A stretch of DNA of 64,000 nt from Klebsiella spallanzanii (GTDB taxonomy: Bacteria > Pseudomonadota > Gammaproteobacteria > Enterobacterales > Enterobacteriaceae): NCBI RefSeq assembly GCF_902158555.1, contig NZ_CABGGS010000001.1:620001-684000 (forward strand). The letters run 5' to 3'. The notes beneath the pieces were generated by a model that worked only from the letters and a program-made list of their open reading frames with translations, was not told the origin of the DNA and ran no database searches. A program made the position numbers and the translations under genes. Below, in pieces: positions 8,547 to 18,635 of the stretch (its first letter is position 1; each line of letters opens with the position of its first letter).

Positions 8547-9128
8547 GTGGCTCGTCCTAAGAGTGAAGATAAAAAGCAAGCGTTACTGGAGGCCGCAACC
8601 GCCGCCTTTGCCCAATCGGGAATCGCCGCCTCAACCTCCGCCATCGCCCGCAGCGCCGGGGTTGCTGAGGGGACGCTGTTTCGCTATTTTGCCACCAAGG
8701 ACGATCTGCTCAACGAGCTTTATCTGACCATCAAATCTGACCTGGTTCAGACTATGATAGCCGGTCTCAACCCAGACGAGATCCGGCCAAAAGAGAACAC
8801 CCGCAATATCTGGAACAGCTATATCGGCTGGGGCGTGCGTAATCCGATGGAACATAAAGCGATTCGCCGGATGGCGCTCAGCGAGAGGATCACCGACGAA
8901 ACCCGCAACCGCGTCAAAGAGATGTTCCCCGAGCTTAACGAGCTGTGTCAGCGCTCAATCAAACCCGTTTTTCAATCCGACGAATACCGTACCTTCGGCG
9001 ATGCGCTGTTTCTTTCGCTGGCCGAAACCACCATTGAATACGCCAGCCACGAGCCGGATCGCGCTGTTCGTTTTGTCGAGCTGGGCTTTGAAGCCATGTG
9101 GCAGGCGCTTGCCGAGGACAATCACTAA
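8547..9128 (+). CDS. ramR: RamR, TetR-family repressor of romA-ramA
   Basis: The 193-residue TetR-family protein has an N-terminal helix-turn-helix (about 28-47, with [18 protein letters not shown]) and an all-helical ligand-binding C-terminal domain. It begins [20 protein letters not shown], as in Klebsiella RamR, and has the same length. RamR represses ramA; loss-of-function changes raise AcrAB-TolC efflux. The frame here is intact from start to stop, so no truncating mutation is visible. The start is GTG with GAGG about 9 nt upstream. The stop overlaps the ybdF start (TAATG). Confidence 0.95.
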   Translation: MARPKSEDKKQALLEAATAAFAQSGIAASTSAIARSAGVAEGTLFRYFATKDDLLNELYLTIKSDLVQTMIAGLNPDEIRPKENTRNIWNSYIGWGVRNPMEHKAIRRMALSERITDETRNRVKEMFPELNELCQRSIKPVFQSDEYRTFGDALFLSLAETTIEYASHEPDRAVRFVELGFEAMWQALAEDNH

Positions 9129-9496
9129 TGGACCACCGCTCGCTGCATGACCACGCGCACCGTATCGCACTGGAGCTTCCCTTTACCGAGCACTGCTGGC
9201 CGTTTGGCCCGGAGTGCGATGTGTTTAAAGTCGGTGGGCGGATTTTTATGCTGACGATGACGGCGCATGGCCGTGCGCTGGTCAACCTGAAGTGCGACCC
9301 GCAGAAATCTCTGCTTCATCAGGAGATTTACCGCAGTATTGAGCCCGGCTATCACATGAACAAAAAGCACTGGATCTCGGTGATTCCCGGCGAGGATATC
9401 AGTGAAGGCCTGCTGGCGGAGCTGATTAATGATTCGTGGAACCTGATAGTCGATACCCTCAGTAAAAAAGAGCAGCAGCGCCTGCGCCCGGCGTGA
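9128..9496 (+). CDS. ybdF: YbdF, MmcQ/YjbR-family protein
   Basis: The 122-residue protein matches E. coli YbdF in length and sequence. It belongs to the MmcQ/YjbR family, a CyaY-like fold that may bind DNA. Typical features are the early [17 protein letters not shown] segment and the C-terminal [12 protein letters not shown] block, which ends in an [14 protein letters not shown] helix. The biological role is unknown. Its start overlaps the ramR stop by one base, so the two are translationally linked here. Confidence 0.9.
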   Translation: MDHRSLHDHAHRIALELPFTEHCWPFGPECDVFKVGGRIFMLTMTAHGRALVNLKCDPQKSLLHQEIYRSIEPGYHMNKKHWISVIPGEDISEGLLAELINDSWNLIVDTLSKKEQQRLRPA

Positions 9497-9614
9497 TTTT
9501 CAGCGCAGCGCGATAAGTGTTATCGCATTTTTGCCCCTTATCATTTCCCCAACATCGCTGTACTCTTCCTGCACGAAACGCACCCGCAAGGGGTTGTAAA
9601 CAGTGAGGAAGAGT

Positions 9615-10268
9615 ATGGATATCGTATCGGTTGCCTTAAAGCGCTACTCCACCAAGGCATTTGACGCCACCAAAAAGCTAACTGCCGAGCAGGCGGAAAA
9701 CCTGAAAACGCTGCTGCAGTACAGTCCGTCAAGCACCAACTCCCAGCCGTGGCACTTTATCGTTGCCAGCAGCGATGAAGGTAAAGCGCGCGTTGCTAAA
9801 GCAGCGAGCGGCACCTACGTCTTTAATGAACGTAAAATTCTCGACGCATCCCACGTGGTGGTTTTCTGCGCCAAAACCGCGATGGATGACGCCTGGCTTG
9901 AGCGCGTAGTAAATCAGGAAGAGGCCGATGGCCGCTTTGCTAATGCTGAAGCCAAAGCCGCAAACCACAAAGGTCGCACCTTCTTTGCCGATATGCACCG
10001 CAAAGACCTGCACGATGACGACCAGTGGATGGCGAAGCAGGTTTATCTGAACGTCGGTAATTTCCTGCTTGGCGTTGCGGCAATGGGTCTGGATGCGGTG
10101 CCGATTGAAGGCGTCGATTTCGCGATTCTCGATGCCGAGTTCGACCTGAAAGCCCAGGGCTACACCAGCCTGGTGGTAGTGCCGGTCGGCCATCACAGCG
10201 TTGAAGACTTCAACGCCGCCCTGCCGAAATCCCGCCTGCCGCAGGCAACGACGATCACCGAGATTTAA
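9615..10268 (+). CDS. nfsB: NfsB, oxygen-insensitive NAD(P)H nitroreductase
   Basis: The 217-residue cytoplasmic flavoenzyme is a close match to E. coli NfsB. It begins [17 protein letters not shown] with the FMN-contact residues [19 protein letters not shown] and the C-terminal block ending in [10 protein letters not shown] are also conserved. It reduces nitroaromatics, nitrofurans and quinones with two-electron steps and FMN. GAGGAAGAG precedes the ATG at 9615; an upstream in-frame GTG at 9603 is less likely. It follows ybdF with a 118-bp gap, as in E. coli. Confidence 0.96.
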   Translation: MDIVSVALKRYSTKAFDATKKLTAEQAENLKTLLQYSPSSTNSQPWHFIVASSDEGKARVAKAASGTYVFNERKILDASHVVVFCAKTAMDDAWLERVVNQEEADGRFANAEAKAANHKGRTFFADMHRKDLHDDDQWMAKQVYLNVGNFLLGVAAMGLDAVPIEGVDFAILDAEFDLKAQGYTSLVVVPVGHHSVEDFNAALPKSRLPQATTITEI

Positions 10269-10297
10269 TTCTCTGGTTTTCTTTTACGCCAGGATAA

Positions 10298-10394
10298 TCC
10301 CCGGATTGCGGTTGTCGCCTTATCCGGGCTACAAAACCACCGACTATACTAACTCGTAGCCCGGGCAAGGCGCGTCGAGCGCCGCTCCCGGGGA
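10298..10394. repeat. REP pair (BIME)
   Basis: Two REP units face each other. The left one (about 10298-10332) ends TTATCCGGGCTAC. The right one (about 10356-10394) starts GTAGCCCGGGCAAGGCG and ends CCCGGGGA. They fill the gap between the convergent nfsB and DUF2157 genes and may stabilise both 3' ends. Confidence 0.8.
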
Positions 10395-10434
10395 TACACC
10401 GCAGAATTTTGCAGTCAGGAGACCCCCACCTTAA

Positions 10435-11463
10435 CTACCGCTCCCCGGCGTGCCAGATGCGCTCCGCATAGCGGCCAATCACCGCCAGCGAAACGGCAAG
10501 GATCAGGAAGAACACCACCTTATGCATCCCGTCCCAGAAAAACTCGAAGAAGCGGGTATAGAGATTGATAGCCAGGAAGGTCAGGCCGAATCCGCGCAGC
10601 ATGCCATCGTCGGTTTTCAGGCTGATATAAATACAGATCCCTGCCGCTACGGCGAACAGCAGGCCCCACGGCAGCAGCTGCCTTTGCGACATACTGGACC
10701 AGCTATCCAGATCGTAGTTACCAAAAATCGACAGGATCCACAGGGCGATAAACAGATACGTCAGGCCCATCGCTTTGCTGACGGTAAACAGCTGACGCTC
10801 GCGTAAATATTTCTGCGCGCCATAGCAGAGCGCGAGCAGCGCGCCGCCGAACAGCACAAAGCGAATCGGATAGCTCATGCCCAACCAGTAGGCACCCCAG
10901 CCCGAAACGTAGCCAGTTTCTGCACCAAACCAGTTGCCCAACGACAGCAGGAAAAATAGCCATACCAGCCCGGAGCGGGCAAAGAAACCAATCGCGCCGT
11001 AAATCACACATCCGGCCAGGAACAGAGGCGCGATATGGCCGCTGCCGGTATCCAGGCGCTCACCCAGTTGCCATAACGCCACGGCGGTAAAGACCACGCC
11101 AAGAAACAGAATCGCTTCGGTACTGTAGTGCCACTGGGTTTCCCGCCGCTGGCGGCGAAAACCCCAGCCGTAGCAGGCCGCCGCGAGCAGCGTGGGCAGA
11201 ATTATCCGCGTCAGCGCCGAACTGCTAAACAGGCTAAGCAGATACTCAATCAGATCGCTGTCGGCAAACAGGCTGCCGAGCGCCACCAGCACGCAGGCCA
11301 GCGCGGTCCAGAAAGCGTAGCGGCTCAGCCGCTGCCAGTCGAAGGGGGAAACGTGCAGCGTTTGCGCCAATCGCTGGCCATCCTCCGGTGTTAACTCGCC
11401 GCTGTTCTGCCAGGCGTCCAGCGTGCGCTGAATGATGCGTTGCTCTTTACGGGTAATGTTCAT
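10435..11463 (-). CDS. DUF2157 multi-spanning membrane protein
   Basis: The protein is about 342 residues long. A short N-terminal soluble part (about 1-45, helical, with LTPEDGQRLAQTL) is followed by nine or ten hydrophobic helices, which is the pattern of DUF2157 inner-membrane proteins. No catalytic motif is visible and the function is unknown. The start at 11463 is chosen because AAGGA sits 6 nt upstream; the in-frame ATG at 11469 would abut that site. It lies 15 bp after the XRE regulator gene on the same strand, so the two may be co-transcribed. Confidence 0.75.
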   Translation of the reverse strand: MNITRKEQRIIQRTLDAWQNSGELTPEDGQRLAQTLHVSPFDWQRLSRYAFWTALACVLVALGSLFADSDLIEYLLSLFSSSALTRIILPTLLAAACYGWGFRRQRRETQWHYSTEAILFLGVVFTAVALWQLGERLDTGSGHIAPLFLAGCVIYGAIGFFARSGLVWLFFLLSLGNWFGAETGYVSGWGAYWLGMSYPIRFVLFGGALLALCYGAQKYLRERQLFTVSKAMGLTYLFIALWILSIFGNYDLDSWSSMSQRQLLPWGLLFAVAAGICIYISLKTDDGMLRGFGLTFLAINLYTRFFEFFWDGMHKVVFFLILAVSLAVIGRYAERIWHAGER

Positions 11464-11478
11464 AGGCATTCCTTGTCA

Positions 11479-12345
11479 TTATTGTTTATCCAGCCACGCC
11501 AGCGCCTGCTCGCCCGCTTCATCCATCGGTAAATAGACCAGCAGACGCGAGCCGTTGCGCGGGGCCGAATACCAGTACATCTGCTGCAGGCTGAAGCGTC
11601 CGAGCTGCGGATGGTTAAAGTTTTTCACCTGATTCTCCACCCCGCGCACCTCGTAGCGCTGATGCCACAGCGCCTCAAACTCAGCCGAAGCGGCGAAAAA
11701 GCGCGCCAGTTTATTCTCCCACAGCGGGTCGCCGCGGTGCTCCGCCATCGCCGCGCGAAAGTAAGAGACAAACGTCGCCAGCACATCGCGATTTTCAATG
11801 CGGCTGCGCCAGGTTTCATTAGTCAGATACAGATAAATACAGTTGCGATCCTCTTCCGGGATCGTGGCGAAGTCGATACCCATCAGCCGACAAAAGCTGT
11901 CGTTCCACGCCACAATATCGAAGCTCGGCTTCTGAATACTGGCGGGCTGCGGCATCAGGCTATCGAGCATCCTCCGGGTACCAGGGCTGATGCCTTCGCA
12001 TACCGTGACCTGAGTGGCTTCCGGCGGGGTCAACCCGGCCAGGACAAAAAGATGCCGGGTCTCCAGCGGGCTGCACTGCAACGCATTCGCTACCCCCACC
12101 AGCACCGTCTCAGACGGATTCACTTCCCGCCCCTGCTCCAGCCAGGTGTACCAGGTGACGCCAACGTCCGCCAGCATCGCCACCTCTTCCCGGCGCAGAC
12201 CCGGCGTTCGCCGCCGTCCGACGCGCGGCAGCCCCAGACGCTGCGGGTCGAGGCTTTCGCGCCGGGCGCGCAGAAACGCCCCCAGTTGTTTACGACTGTC
12301 ATCTGGCGCGGTGACCACCGATTCTCGTTGCGGCATCGTCGTCAT
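11479..12345 (-). CDS. XRE-family regulator with MmyB-like ligand domain
   Basis: The 288-residue regulator has an N-terminal helix-turn-helix of the XRE family (about 18-90, with LGAFLRARRESL and the characteristic RRTPGLRREEVAMLADVGVT). The C-terminal domain (about 105-285) is of the MmyB type, a PAS-like fold that binds fatty-acid-like ligands in relatives. GGAGG precedes the ATG. It diverges from a drug-efflux-type transporter across 109 bp, the usual arrangement of a local regulator and its target. Its ligand and operator are not visible to me. Confidence 0.85.
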   Translation of the reverse strand: MTTMPQRESVVTAPDDSRKQLGAFLRARRESLDPQRLGLPRVGRRRTPGLRREEVAMLADVGVTWYTWLEQGREVNPSETVLVGVANALQCSPLETRHLFVLAGLTPPEATQVTVCEGISPGTRRMLDSLMPQPASIQKPSFDIVAWNDSFCRLMGIDFATIPEEDRNCIYLYLTNETWRSRIENRDVLATFVSYFRAAMAEHRGDPLWENKLARFFAASAEFEALWHQRYEVRGVENQVKNFNHPQLGRFSLQQMYWYSAPRNGSRLLVYLPMDEAGEQALAWLDKQ

Positions 12346-12454
12346 AAAACCTCCAGCATGGTAGTACTAATACCAGTATAGGCAGGAACTGGTACCCGTT
12401 TAAATTATCGGTGATGCTACGGCTATCCGCTGAATGACGCAATGGAGAGATCCG

Positions 12455-13882
12455 ATGAATTCGTCTGCTGTTTCGCCCGGCCGTGCCGGTTTATTACTGC
12501 TGCTGACCGGCCAGATGCTGCCGTTGATCGATACCTCGATCGCTAATGTCGCGCTGGATTCGATCACCCAATCACTGAATGCCAGCGCCACCCAACTGGA
12601 ACTGATCGTCGCGCTGTACGGCGTCGCCTTTGCCGTCTGTCTGGCGATGGGCAGCAAACTTGGCGATAACTATGGCCGCCGCCGTCTGTTTATGTGGGGT
12701 GTAGCGATTTTTGGCATCGCCTCCCTGCTGTGCGGGATGGCAAATTCCATTCATACCCTGCTGGCGGCACGCACCTTACAGGGTGCCGGTGCGGCGCTGA
12801 TCGTGCCGCAGATCCTCGCCACTTTGCATATCACCCTCAAAGGCACCGCCCACGCTCGGGCCATCAGCCTGTACGGCGGCATTGGCGGTATCGCGTTTAT
12901 CGTCGGCCAGATGGGCGGTGGTTGGCTGGTATCGGCGGACATCGCCGGTTTAAGCTGGCGAAATGCGTTCTTTATCAACGTGCCAATCTGCCTGCTGGTG
13001 CTGGCTTTTAGCCCGCGCTACGTCCCCGAGACCCGGCGCGAAGCGCATTCGCGTATCGACTGGCAGGGCACTTTCAGCCTTGCGCTGATCCTCTGCTGCC
13101 TGCTGTTCCCGATGGCGCTGGGGCCGGAACTGCACTGGCCGTGGGCACTCCAGCTAATGCTAGTCGCCGTGCTGCCGCTGCTGCTGTGGATGCGAGCCAG
13201 CGCGCTGGGCAAACAGCAGCGCGGCGAACAACCGTTATTGCCGCCCCGCCTGCTGAAGCTCACCAGCATTCGCTTTGGCATGGCCATTGCCCTGCTCTTT
13301 TTCAGCGCCTGGTCCGGGTTTATGTTCTGTATGGCGCTGACCATGCAGGCAGGCCTGGGAATGGCGCCATGGCAGTCCGGCAACAGCTTTATCGCCCTCG
13401 GCGTGGCCTATTTCATCTCTGCGCTGTACGCGCCGAAGCTGATTGCCCGCTACAGCATGGGGCGCATCCTGCTGATTGGCCTGTCGGTGCAGATTGTCGG
13501 CCTGCTGCTGCTGAGCGCCACGTTTTATCACCTCGGAACGCAAACCTCTACTCTGGCTCTGGTGCCGTCCACGGCGCTTATCGGCTACGGGCAGGCGCTG
13601 ATCGTCAATAGCTTTTACCGCATCGGAATGCGCGATATCAGCGCCTGTGACGCCGGGGCCGGGAGTGCGATTCTCAGCACCCTGCAACAAGCGACGCTGG
13701 GACTTGGCCCGGCGATTCTTGGTTCGCTATTTTTAACCCTCGCCCACCGCAGCGGCGGCGACTATCCGCAGGCGTTAATCGATTTTCTGGCGGTTGAGGT
13801 GGTAATGATGTTGATATTGGGTGTTATCGGGCTATGCCTGCGCCATCATCTGAACGTGCATCCGGCGGTAGCGGCTTCATAA
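12455..13882 (+). CDS. MFS efflux transporter, DHA2 (EmrB/QacA) family
   Basis: The 475-residue inner-membrane protein has about 14 hydrophobic helices. Helix 1 carries [13 protein letters not shown], a mark of the DHA2 family, and the loop after helix 2 has [12 protein letters not shown], the major-facilitator motif [16 protein letters not shown] corresponds to motif B. Such pumps export drugs or dyes using the proton gradient; the substrate is unknown. I chose the ATG at 12455, which has GGAGAG 5 nt upstream, over the in-frame ATG at 12434. The divergent XRE regulator probably controls it. Confidence 0.85.
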   Translation: MNSSAVSPGRAGLLLLLTGQMLPLIDTSIANVALDSITQSLNASATQLELIVALYGVAFAVCLAMGSKLGDNYGRRRLFMWGVAIFGIASLLCGMANSIHTLLAARTLQGAGAALIVPQILATLHITLKGTAHARAISLYGGIGGIAFIVGQMGGGWLVSADIAGLSWRNAFFINVPICLLVLAFSPRYVPETRREAHSRIDWQGTFSLALILCCLLFPMALGPELHWPWALQLMLVAVLPLLLWMRASALGKQQRGEQPLLPPRLLKLTSIRFGMAIALLFFSAWSGFMFCMALTMQAGLGMAPWQSGNSFIALGVAYFISALYAPKLIARYSMGRILLIGLSVQIVGLLLLSATFYHLGTQTSTLALVPSTALIGYGQALIVNSFYRIGMRDISACDAGAGSAILSTLQQATLGLGPAILGSLFLTLAHRSGGDYPQALIDFLAVEVVMMLILGVIGLCLRHHLNVHPAVAAS

Positions 13883-13917
13883 TTCACATCTGCGTAACCT
13901 GCGATTTGCATAATAGT

Positions 13918-13946
13918 CATCCAGCGGTCATCATAACCGCTGGATG
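13918..13946. promoter_or_regulatory. Perfect 11-bp inverted repeat before ybdG
   Basis: CATCCAGCGGT and ACCGCTGGATG form a perfect 11-bp stem with a 7-nt loop (CATCATA). The right arm ends 4 nt before the GGAG of ybdG. No T-run follows, so it is not a standard terminator. It could be an operator or an RNA hairpin that affects ybdG translation. Confidence 0.55.
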
Positions 13947-13959
13947 TAAAGGAGACGTT

Positions 13960-15204
13960 ATGCAGGAATTAATATCGCAAATCGCCGCATTAGGCATCGA
14001 AATAACCCCCACCACCTCACTCATTATTATCTTCGGCATTATTCTTCTGACGGCAGTTGTCGTTCACCTTATTCTGCACAAAGTGGTGCTGCGTACCTTC
14101 GAAAAACGGGCGCAGGCCAGTAGCCATTTGTGGCTGCAAATCATCACGCAGAACAAACTGTTTCATCGTCTGGCCTTTACCCTGCAAGGGATTATCGTCA
14201 ACGTCCAGGCGGTTTTATGGCTGCAAAAAGGCAGCGAGGCTGCGGAAATACTCACCACCTGCGCGCAGCTGTGGGTGATGATATACGCGATGCTGTCCTT
14301 CTTCTCACTGCTGGACGTGGTGTTCAATTTATCGCAGAAATTCGCCACCGCCTCTCAGCTTCCGCTTAAGGGGATATTCCAGGGGATAAAGCTGGTTTGC
14401 GCGATTATCGTCGGCATTCTGGTTATTTCATTATTGATAGGCCAATCTCCGGCGATTCTGATTAGCGGCCTCGGCGCGATGGCCGCGGTATTAATGCTGG
14501 TATTCAAAGACCCGATTCTCGGCCTGGTGGCCGGCATTCAGCTCTCCGCCAACGATATGCTCAAGCTCGGCGACTGGCTGGAAATGCCGAAATACGGCGC
14601 TGACGGTGCGGTGATCGACATCGGCCTGACCACGGTGAAGGTGCGCAACTGGGATAATACCATTACCACCATTCCGACCTGGTCGCTGGTGTCCGACTCG
14701 TTTAAAAACTGGAGCGGCATGTCCGCATCCGGCGGTCGACGCATAAAGCGCAGCCTGAATATCGATACCACCAGCATTCATTTTCTCGATGAACAAGAGC
14801 AGCAGCGCTTAATTCAGGCCAAACTGCTGAAGCCGTATATGGATTCCCGTCATCAGGAAATTAGCGCCTGGAATCAGCAAAATGCGACCGACCAATCGGT
14901 GCTGAACCAGCGCAAGATGACCAATATCGGCACCTTCCGCGCCTATTTGCAGGAGTATTTACGCAATCACTCACGCATTCGCAAAGATATGACGCTGATG
15001 GTACGCCAGCTGGCCCCGGACGCCAGCGGCCTGCCGATTGAGATTTACTGCTTCACCAATACCGTGGTGTGGGCAGAATATGAAAGCATCCAGGCGGATA
15101 TTTTCGACCACGTGTTCGCAGTGGTTGATGAGTTCGGCCTGCGCATTCACCAGTCCCCCACCGGCAACGATATTCGCTCGCTGGCGGGCGCGGTATCCGA
15201 CTAA
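13960..15204 (+). CDS. mscM: YbdG/MscM, miniconductance mechanosensitive channel
   Basis: The 414-residue protein is a close match to E. coli YbdG (415 aa). It has five hydrophobic helices in the first 180 residues, then the MscS-type pore helix ([26 protein letters not shown], near 170-195) and a soluble beta/alpha vestibule. It contributes miniconductance mechanosensitive current and osmotic adaptation in the inner membrane. GGAG lies 5 nt before the ATG at 13960, and this start gives the E. coli length. A longer in-frame reading back to 13834 overlaps the transporter gene and is not supported. The gene ends 2 bp from the convergent LacI gene. Confidence 0.95.
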   Translation: MQELISQIAALGIEITPTTSLIIIFGIILLTAVVVHLILHKVVLRTFEKRAQASSHLWLQIITQNKLFHRLAFTLQGIIVNVQAVLWLQKGSEAAEILTTCAQLWVMIYAMLSFFSLLDVVFNLSQKFATASQLPLKGIFQGIKLVCAIIVGILVISLLIGQSPAILISGLGAMAAVLMLVFKDPILGLVAGIQLSANDMLKLGDWLEMPKYGADGAVIDIGLTTVKVRNWDNTITTIPTWSLVSDSFKNWSGMSASGGRRIKRSLNIDTTSIHFLDEQEQQRLIQAKLLKPYMDSRHQEISAWNQQNATDQSVLNQRKMTNIGTFRAYLQEYLRNHSRIRKDMTLMVRQLAPDASGLPIEIYCFTNTVVWAEYESIQADIFDHVFAVVDEFGLRIHQSPTGNDIRSLAGAVSD

Positions 15205-15206
15205 GC

Positions 15207-16187
15207 TCAGGTGCTGGCGCGGGATATCACGCGCCAGTCCATCATCACCCGCTCAACGGCAGCGTCAGGATTGTCGATTCTCTTCATCAGTAGCGTCACG
15301 GCGGTACGGCCAATCTCGCGCGAAGGCTGTTCTACGGTTGTCAGCTGCGGCGAGACCACTTCCGCCAGTTCGGTGCCATCAAAACCAATCAGCGCAATAT
15401 CTTCCGGCACCCGCAGTCCGGCCTGCGCAATGGCCCGCAGCGCACCTGCCGCCAGCGAGTCAGAAACGGCAAATACCGCATCCGGTTTCTCTTTCTGCAC
15501 CAGCAACATTTCCATCGCCCGGGTACCGGCTGCGGCGCTAAGGTCGCTGGCGTAGGTGACCTGTTGATACGCCAGTTCGCGTACGTGCAGCACGCTTTTG
15601 TAGCCGCGCTCGCGCAGGCGCGCGTAACGATAGCTGAGATCGTGGTTGATGAGGGCAATTCGTCGACGCCCACTGTCGACCAGCCGGGAAACTGCCCCCT
15701 GCGCCGCATCAACATCGTTAATACCGACGCAGGAGATGCTGCCGTTGTCGGCATATTCCGCGCACTGGACCCACGGCGCATCGCCAATCATGGTGGTGAG
15801 CTCCGGCAGGCTGGAGAGCGCGTTCATGGTGATAATGCCGTCAACCATTTTTCCGGAAAGCAGTTGCAGGCCAGAGGTAGAACGCGCCAGGTCCGACCCG
15901 GAGTTACACAGCAGGATCCGGTAGCCGTGCTTTTCCGCTTCTTCTTCAATCCCCTTGACCACTTCAGCGCAAAAGGGATTCGCAATATTAGAGACCATCA
16001 CCAGAATCATGTAGCTACGAGCCGTTCGCAGCTGACGGGCCAGCAGATTAGGCTGATAGTTACTCTCTTTAATCGCCTGCAACACACGCTCGCGATTCTT
16101 CGCTTTAACGGTATCACTGTTATTCAGCACCCGCGATACCGTCGCCACCGAGACACCCGCCAGGCGAGCGATTTTCTGAATTGACAT
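15207..16187 (-). CDS. LacI/GalR-family transcriptional regulator
   Basis: The 326-residue regulator has a LacI-type helix-turn-helix (about 2-22, with IARLAGVSVATVSRVLNN) and a hinge helix with NLLARQLRTARS (about 48-60). A periplasmic-binding-protein-like effector domain follows (about 60-320). Effector-domain landmarks include NPFCAEVVKGIEEEAEKHGY and ALIGFDGTEL. Its probable target is the sugar operon at 18.7-22.1 kb, which carries two identical palindromes with the central CG usual for LacI-family operators. That operon is separated from it by a LysR/SDR pair and a lipoprotein gene. The target is inferred, not shown. Confidence 0.88.
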   Translation of the reverse strand: MSIQKIARLAGVSVATVSRVLNNSDTVKAKNRERVLQAIKESNYQPNLLARQLRTARSYMILVMVSNIANPFCAEVVKGIEEEAEKHGYRILLCNSGSDLARSTSGLQLLSGKMVDGIITMNALSSLPELTTMIGDAPWVQCAEYADNGSISCVGINDVDAAQGAVSRLVDSGRRRIALINHDLSYRYARLRERGYKSVLHVRELAYQQVTYASDLSAAAGTRAMEMLLVQKEKPDAVFAVSDSLAAGALRAIAQAGLRVPEDIALIGFDGTELAEVVSPQLTTVEQPSREIGRTAVTLLMKRIDNPDAAVERVMMDWRVISRAST

Positions 16188-16257
16188 AGAGACTGCATTT
16201 CCTGCAATAGACGTTATATTTCGCAGGCTATCATAATTCTCTGGTTCCTGTGGTCAA

Positions 16258-17163
16258 TTACCCTTTTACCGCCGCCGGAAACGTCTCCACAAGCCATTCG
16301 ACAAATACGCGTAGCCGGGACGTAACGTGTCGATTCTGCGCATAAACAATGTGAAATGGATAAGAGGCCGGACGCCATTTGCTGAGTATTTCCACCAGTG
16401 TTCCGTTCGCCAGCTCATTTCTCAAAGAGTAGGAGAAGGTCTGCACAATACCCAGCCCAGCCTCCGCTGCCGCAATATGGGCATTGCTCTCATTTATACC
16501 CAGGTGATATTCCGTTTTGATCTCCTGGGTAATGCCATTGTCCTCAAAGCGAAATGGAAAGGCTCTTCCGCTGGCGGGAGACAAATAGCTGACAAGCCGG
16601 TGTCCGTTCTTCAATTCATCAGGATAAGCGGGAATACCGTAGAGCTTGAGGTAACCCGGCGTGGCGCAGGTAATTATCGTCGCTTCACCGATTTTTCGGG
16701 CAATAAGCGTCGAGTCATCCAGCGGCCCTCCTCTTATCGCACAATCGATGTTGCCGCTGATAAGGTCCATGGGGCTGTCAGCTACCGCCAGATCAATGCG
16801 GATATCCGGATAGGTCGCCATAAAGCCAGCCAGCAGAGGGATCAGAACATCGCGGGCGGTTGATCCTCCTACCGAGACGCGCAGATGGCCCTTTGGCTTA
16901 TTGCGAGAAGCTCTAAATGAGGCGTCAATCTCGTCCAGGTCTTTAAGAATACGCACCGCTTTTTCATAGTACTCGCGCCCTTCCGGCGTAACGGTAATGC
17001 GTCGGGTTGTACGTTGCAGCAAGCAAACGCCAAGATGAGATTCAAGCTGTTGAATCGCTTTACTGAGGGTGGCATTGGGCATATTCAACGAGTCTGCGGC
17101 CCGGGTAAAGCTGTTGGCTTCGACAACGCGCGTAAAGACTTTGAGGGCTGAAAACCGATCCAT
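16258..17163 (-). CDS. LysR-family transcriptional regulator
   Basis: The 301-residue protein has an N-terminal winged helix-turn-helix (about 1-60; VVEANSFTRAADSLNMPNATLS) and a LysR substrate domain (about 88-295). The helix-turn-helix region and the RRITVTPEGREYYEKA linker are typical of the CrgA/DsdC-like group that often controls a divergent oxidoreductase. It diverges from a short-chain dehydrogenase gene across 181 bp, so that gene is the likely target. The effector is unknown. Confidence 0.9.
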   Translation of the reverse strand: MDRFSALKVFTRVVEANSFTRAADSLNMPNATLSKAIQQLESHLGVCLLQRTTRRITVTPEGREYYEKAVRILKDLDEIDASFRASRNKPKGHLRVSVGGSTARDVLIPLLAGFMATYPDIRIDLAVADSPMDLISGNIDCAIRGGPLDDSTLIARKIGEATIITCATPGYLKLYGIPAYPDELKNGHRLVSYLSPASGRAFPFRFEDNGITQEIKTEYHLGINESNAHIAAAEAGLGIVQTFSYSLRNELANGTLVEILSKWRPASYPFHIVYAQNRHVTSRLRVFVEWLVETFPAAVKG

Positions 17164-17344
17164 TATTCGCTTTTTCCTGATAGCAGTCGGCGATTATTCA
17201 TAGGTGTGAAGAGTGTTTTTCACATTACTACGTTTTTTGCACCCGTGGCTGACGGTACAGTGACAACCGTACTTAGCCGCCAGGTTATCACTGTAAGTCG
17301 ATGACTCAATTGGCATATTCATACTTTAGTTAAGGAAGTGCATC

Positions 17345-18094
17345 ATGAGTAAAAAACTTTCGGCAAAAATCGCGTTAGTCACCGGCGGCAGCTCGGGTAT
17401 CGGCCTTGCGTCAGCACAGGAACTGGCAAATCAGGGGGCGACGGTGTACATCACCGGCCGCCGCCAGGAGGAGCTTGACGCTGCGGTGGCGTTAATCGGT
17501 CCCGCAGCCAGAGGGATCCGTGCCGATGCCTCCATTTTAAGCGACCTGGATGGCGTGTTTTCGACCATTGCCAGCGAATCGGGACGACTGGACGTGCTTT
17601 TTGCCAATGCGGGCGGCGGCGACATGATGCCGCTGGGCGCCATAACAGAAGAGCACTTCGATCGTATTTTCGGCACCAACGTGCGCGGCGTGTTGTTTAC
17701 CGTTCAGAAGGCCTTGCCGCTATTGACGCAGGGTGCTTCCGTCATCCTTACCGGCTCTACGGCGGCGGTCAAAGGAACTGCGAATTTCAGCGTATACAGC
17801 GCCAGTAAGGCCGCCGTGCGTAATCTGGCCCGTTCATGGGCGCTGGACCTGAAGGATCGCGGTATCCGCGTTAATGTGGTCAGTCCGGGGCCAGTGCGTA
17901 CACCGGGTCTGGGGGGGCTTGTCGCGCAAGAGCAGCGCCAGGGACTCTTTGATATGCTGGCCGCCGACGTACCGCTGGGGCGCATTGGCGAGCCGGAGGA
18001 AGTAGGGAAAACTGTCGCTTTCCTGGCTTCTGACGACGCAAGCTTTATTAACGCATCTGAAATCTACGTTGATGGCGGGCTGGCGCAGATCTAA
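17345..18094 (+). CDS. Short-chain dehydrogenase/reductase (SDR)
   Basis: The 249-residue cytoplasmic enzyme is a classical SDR. The cofactor motif TGGSSGIG lies at about 14-21, NAGGG near 89, and the catalytic Ser in LTGSTAA near 138. The YSASK motif follows near 151, and the C-terminus ends in [11 protein letters not shown]. The residues after the second beta strand (TGRRQEE) suggest a preference for NADPH. The substrate cannot be told from sequence. A good ribosome site (AAGGAAG) precedes the ATG. It diverges from a LysR regulator and is followed by a hairpin at 18110-18133. Confidence 0.9.
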   Translation: MSKKLSAKIALVTGGSSGIGLASAQELANQGATVYITGRRQEELDAAVALIGPAARGIRADASILSDLDGVFSTIASESGRLDVLFANAGGGDMMPLGAITEEHFDRIFGTNVRGVLFTVQKALPLLTQGASVILTGSTAAVKGTANFSVYSASKAAVRNLARSWALDLKDRGIRVNVVSPGPVRTPGLGGLVAQEQRQGLFDMLAADVPLGRIGEPEEVGKTVAFLASDDASFINASEIYVDGGLAQI

Positions 18095-18109
18095 AAAATA
18101 CGATACCTG

Positions 18110-18133
18110 AAGACCCCTGGATAAATGGGTCTT
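18110..18133 (+). terminator. Hairpin after the SDR gene
   Basis: AAGACCC and GGGTCTT form a perfect 7-bp stem with a 10-nt loop, 15 nt after the SDR stop. No T-run follows directly, although TTTTT occurs about 18 nt later, so it is at best a weak terminator. Confidence 0.45.
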
Positions 18134-18211
18134 CGGGTGCTACCGTGCTGTTTTTCCTGTACTCAAATTATCCAGAGTGCATATTCTAAATAATTAGGGA
18201 TGATGTCATCA

Positions 18212-18628
18212 ATGAAACTAAAAATAGCGATTATCGCATTCAGCTGTTCTCTGGCCGCTCTCTCCGGCTGCACCTCCTCAAAATCTTCGCCGGAGCGCCA
18301 CGCTTACTATTTTGTCTCACACCGCACCGATTTTGTCGGCGGTAATTTCGCCACTAACCGTCAGGAAAATTACCGTTTAAATCTGCCAAACTTTACCGAG
18401 ATATATGCCCAGGGCCAGAAAGATAAGGCGTCAGGCATGAGCGAAAACGATGCCCGCCGCACCGCTGATTCCATCAAGCAGCAGGCAGCGCAAGGCACAA
18501 AGACGCAACACTCTTTCAACGGCAACGCTAACGATAAGTGGGACAACGCAATGGAGGATAAAGACGCCGTGCTGTTCGGTAACGAGCTGGCCGGAGCGTA
18601 TCTCGATGGTTATCTTGGCGTGAAATAA
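18212..18628 (+). CDS. Exc2-family lipoprotein
   Basis: The product is a small lipoprotein of about 138 residues. A signal peptide (MKLKIAIIAFSCSLAALSGC) ends in the lipobox LSGC, with the cysteine near residue 20. The mature part has a HAYYFVSHRTDFVGGNF block and a helical, charged middle (FTEIYAQGQKDKASGMSEND). Its C-terminus ends GAYLDGYLGVK, as in the Exc2 family, first described as a plasmid entry-exclusion-linked protein and now found on many enterobacterial chromosomes. Its role here is unknown. In-frame ATGs at 18200 and 18203 are possible starts; I prefer 18212 because it gives the cleanest signal peptide. It is a stand-alone gene with no obvious partner. Confidence 0.75.
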   Translation: MKLKIAIIAFSCSLAALSGCTSSKSSPERHAYYFVSHRTDFVGGNFATNRQENYRLNLPNFTEIYAQGQKDKASGMSENDARRTADSIKQQAAQGTKTQHSFNGNANDKWDNAMEDKDAVLFGNELAGAYLDGYLGVK

Positions 18629-18635
18629 TTCAGCC

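Noticed and set aside
13834..13959. Longer N-terminus for the YbdG channel
   Set aside because: It overlaps the transporter gene and includes the hairpin; the ATG at 13960 has a strong ribosome site and gives the family length.
15564..16184. 206-codon open frame antisense to the LacI gene
   Set aside because: The LacI reading shows a full helix-turn-helix and effector domain; the antisense product resembles nothing.
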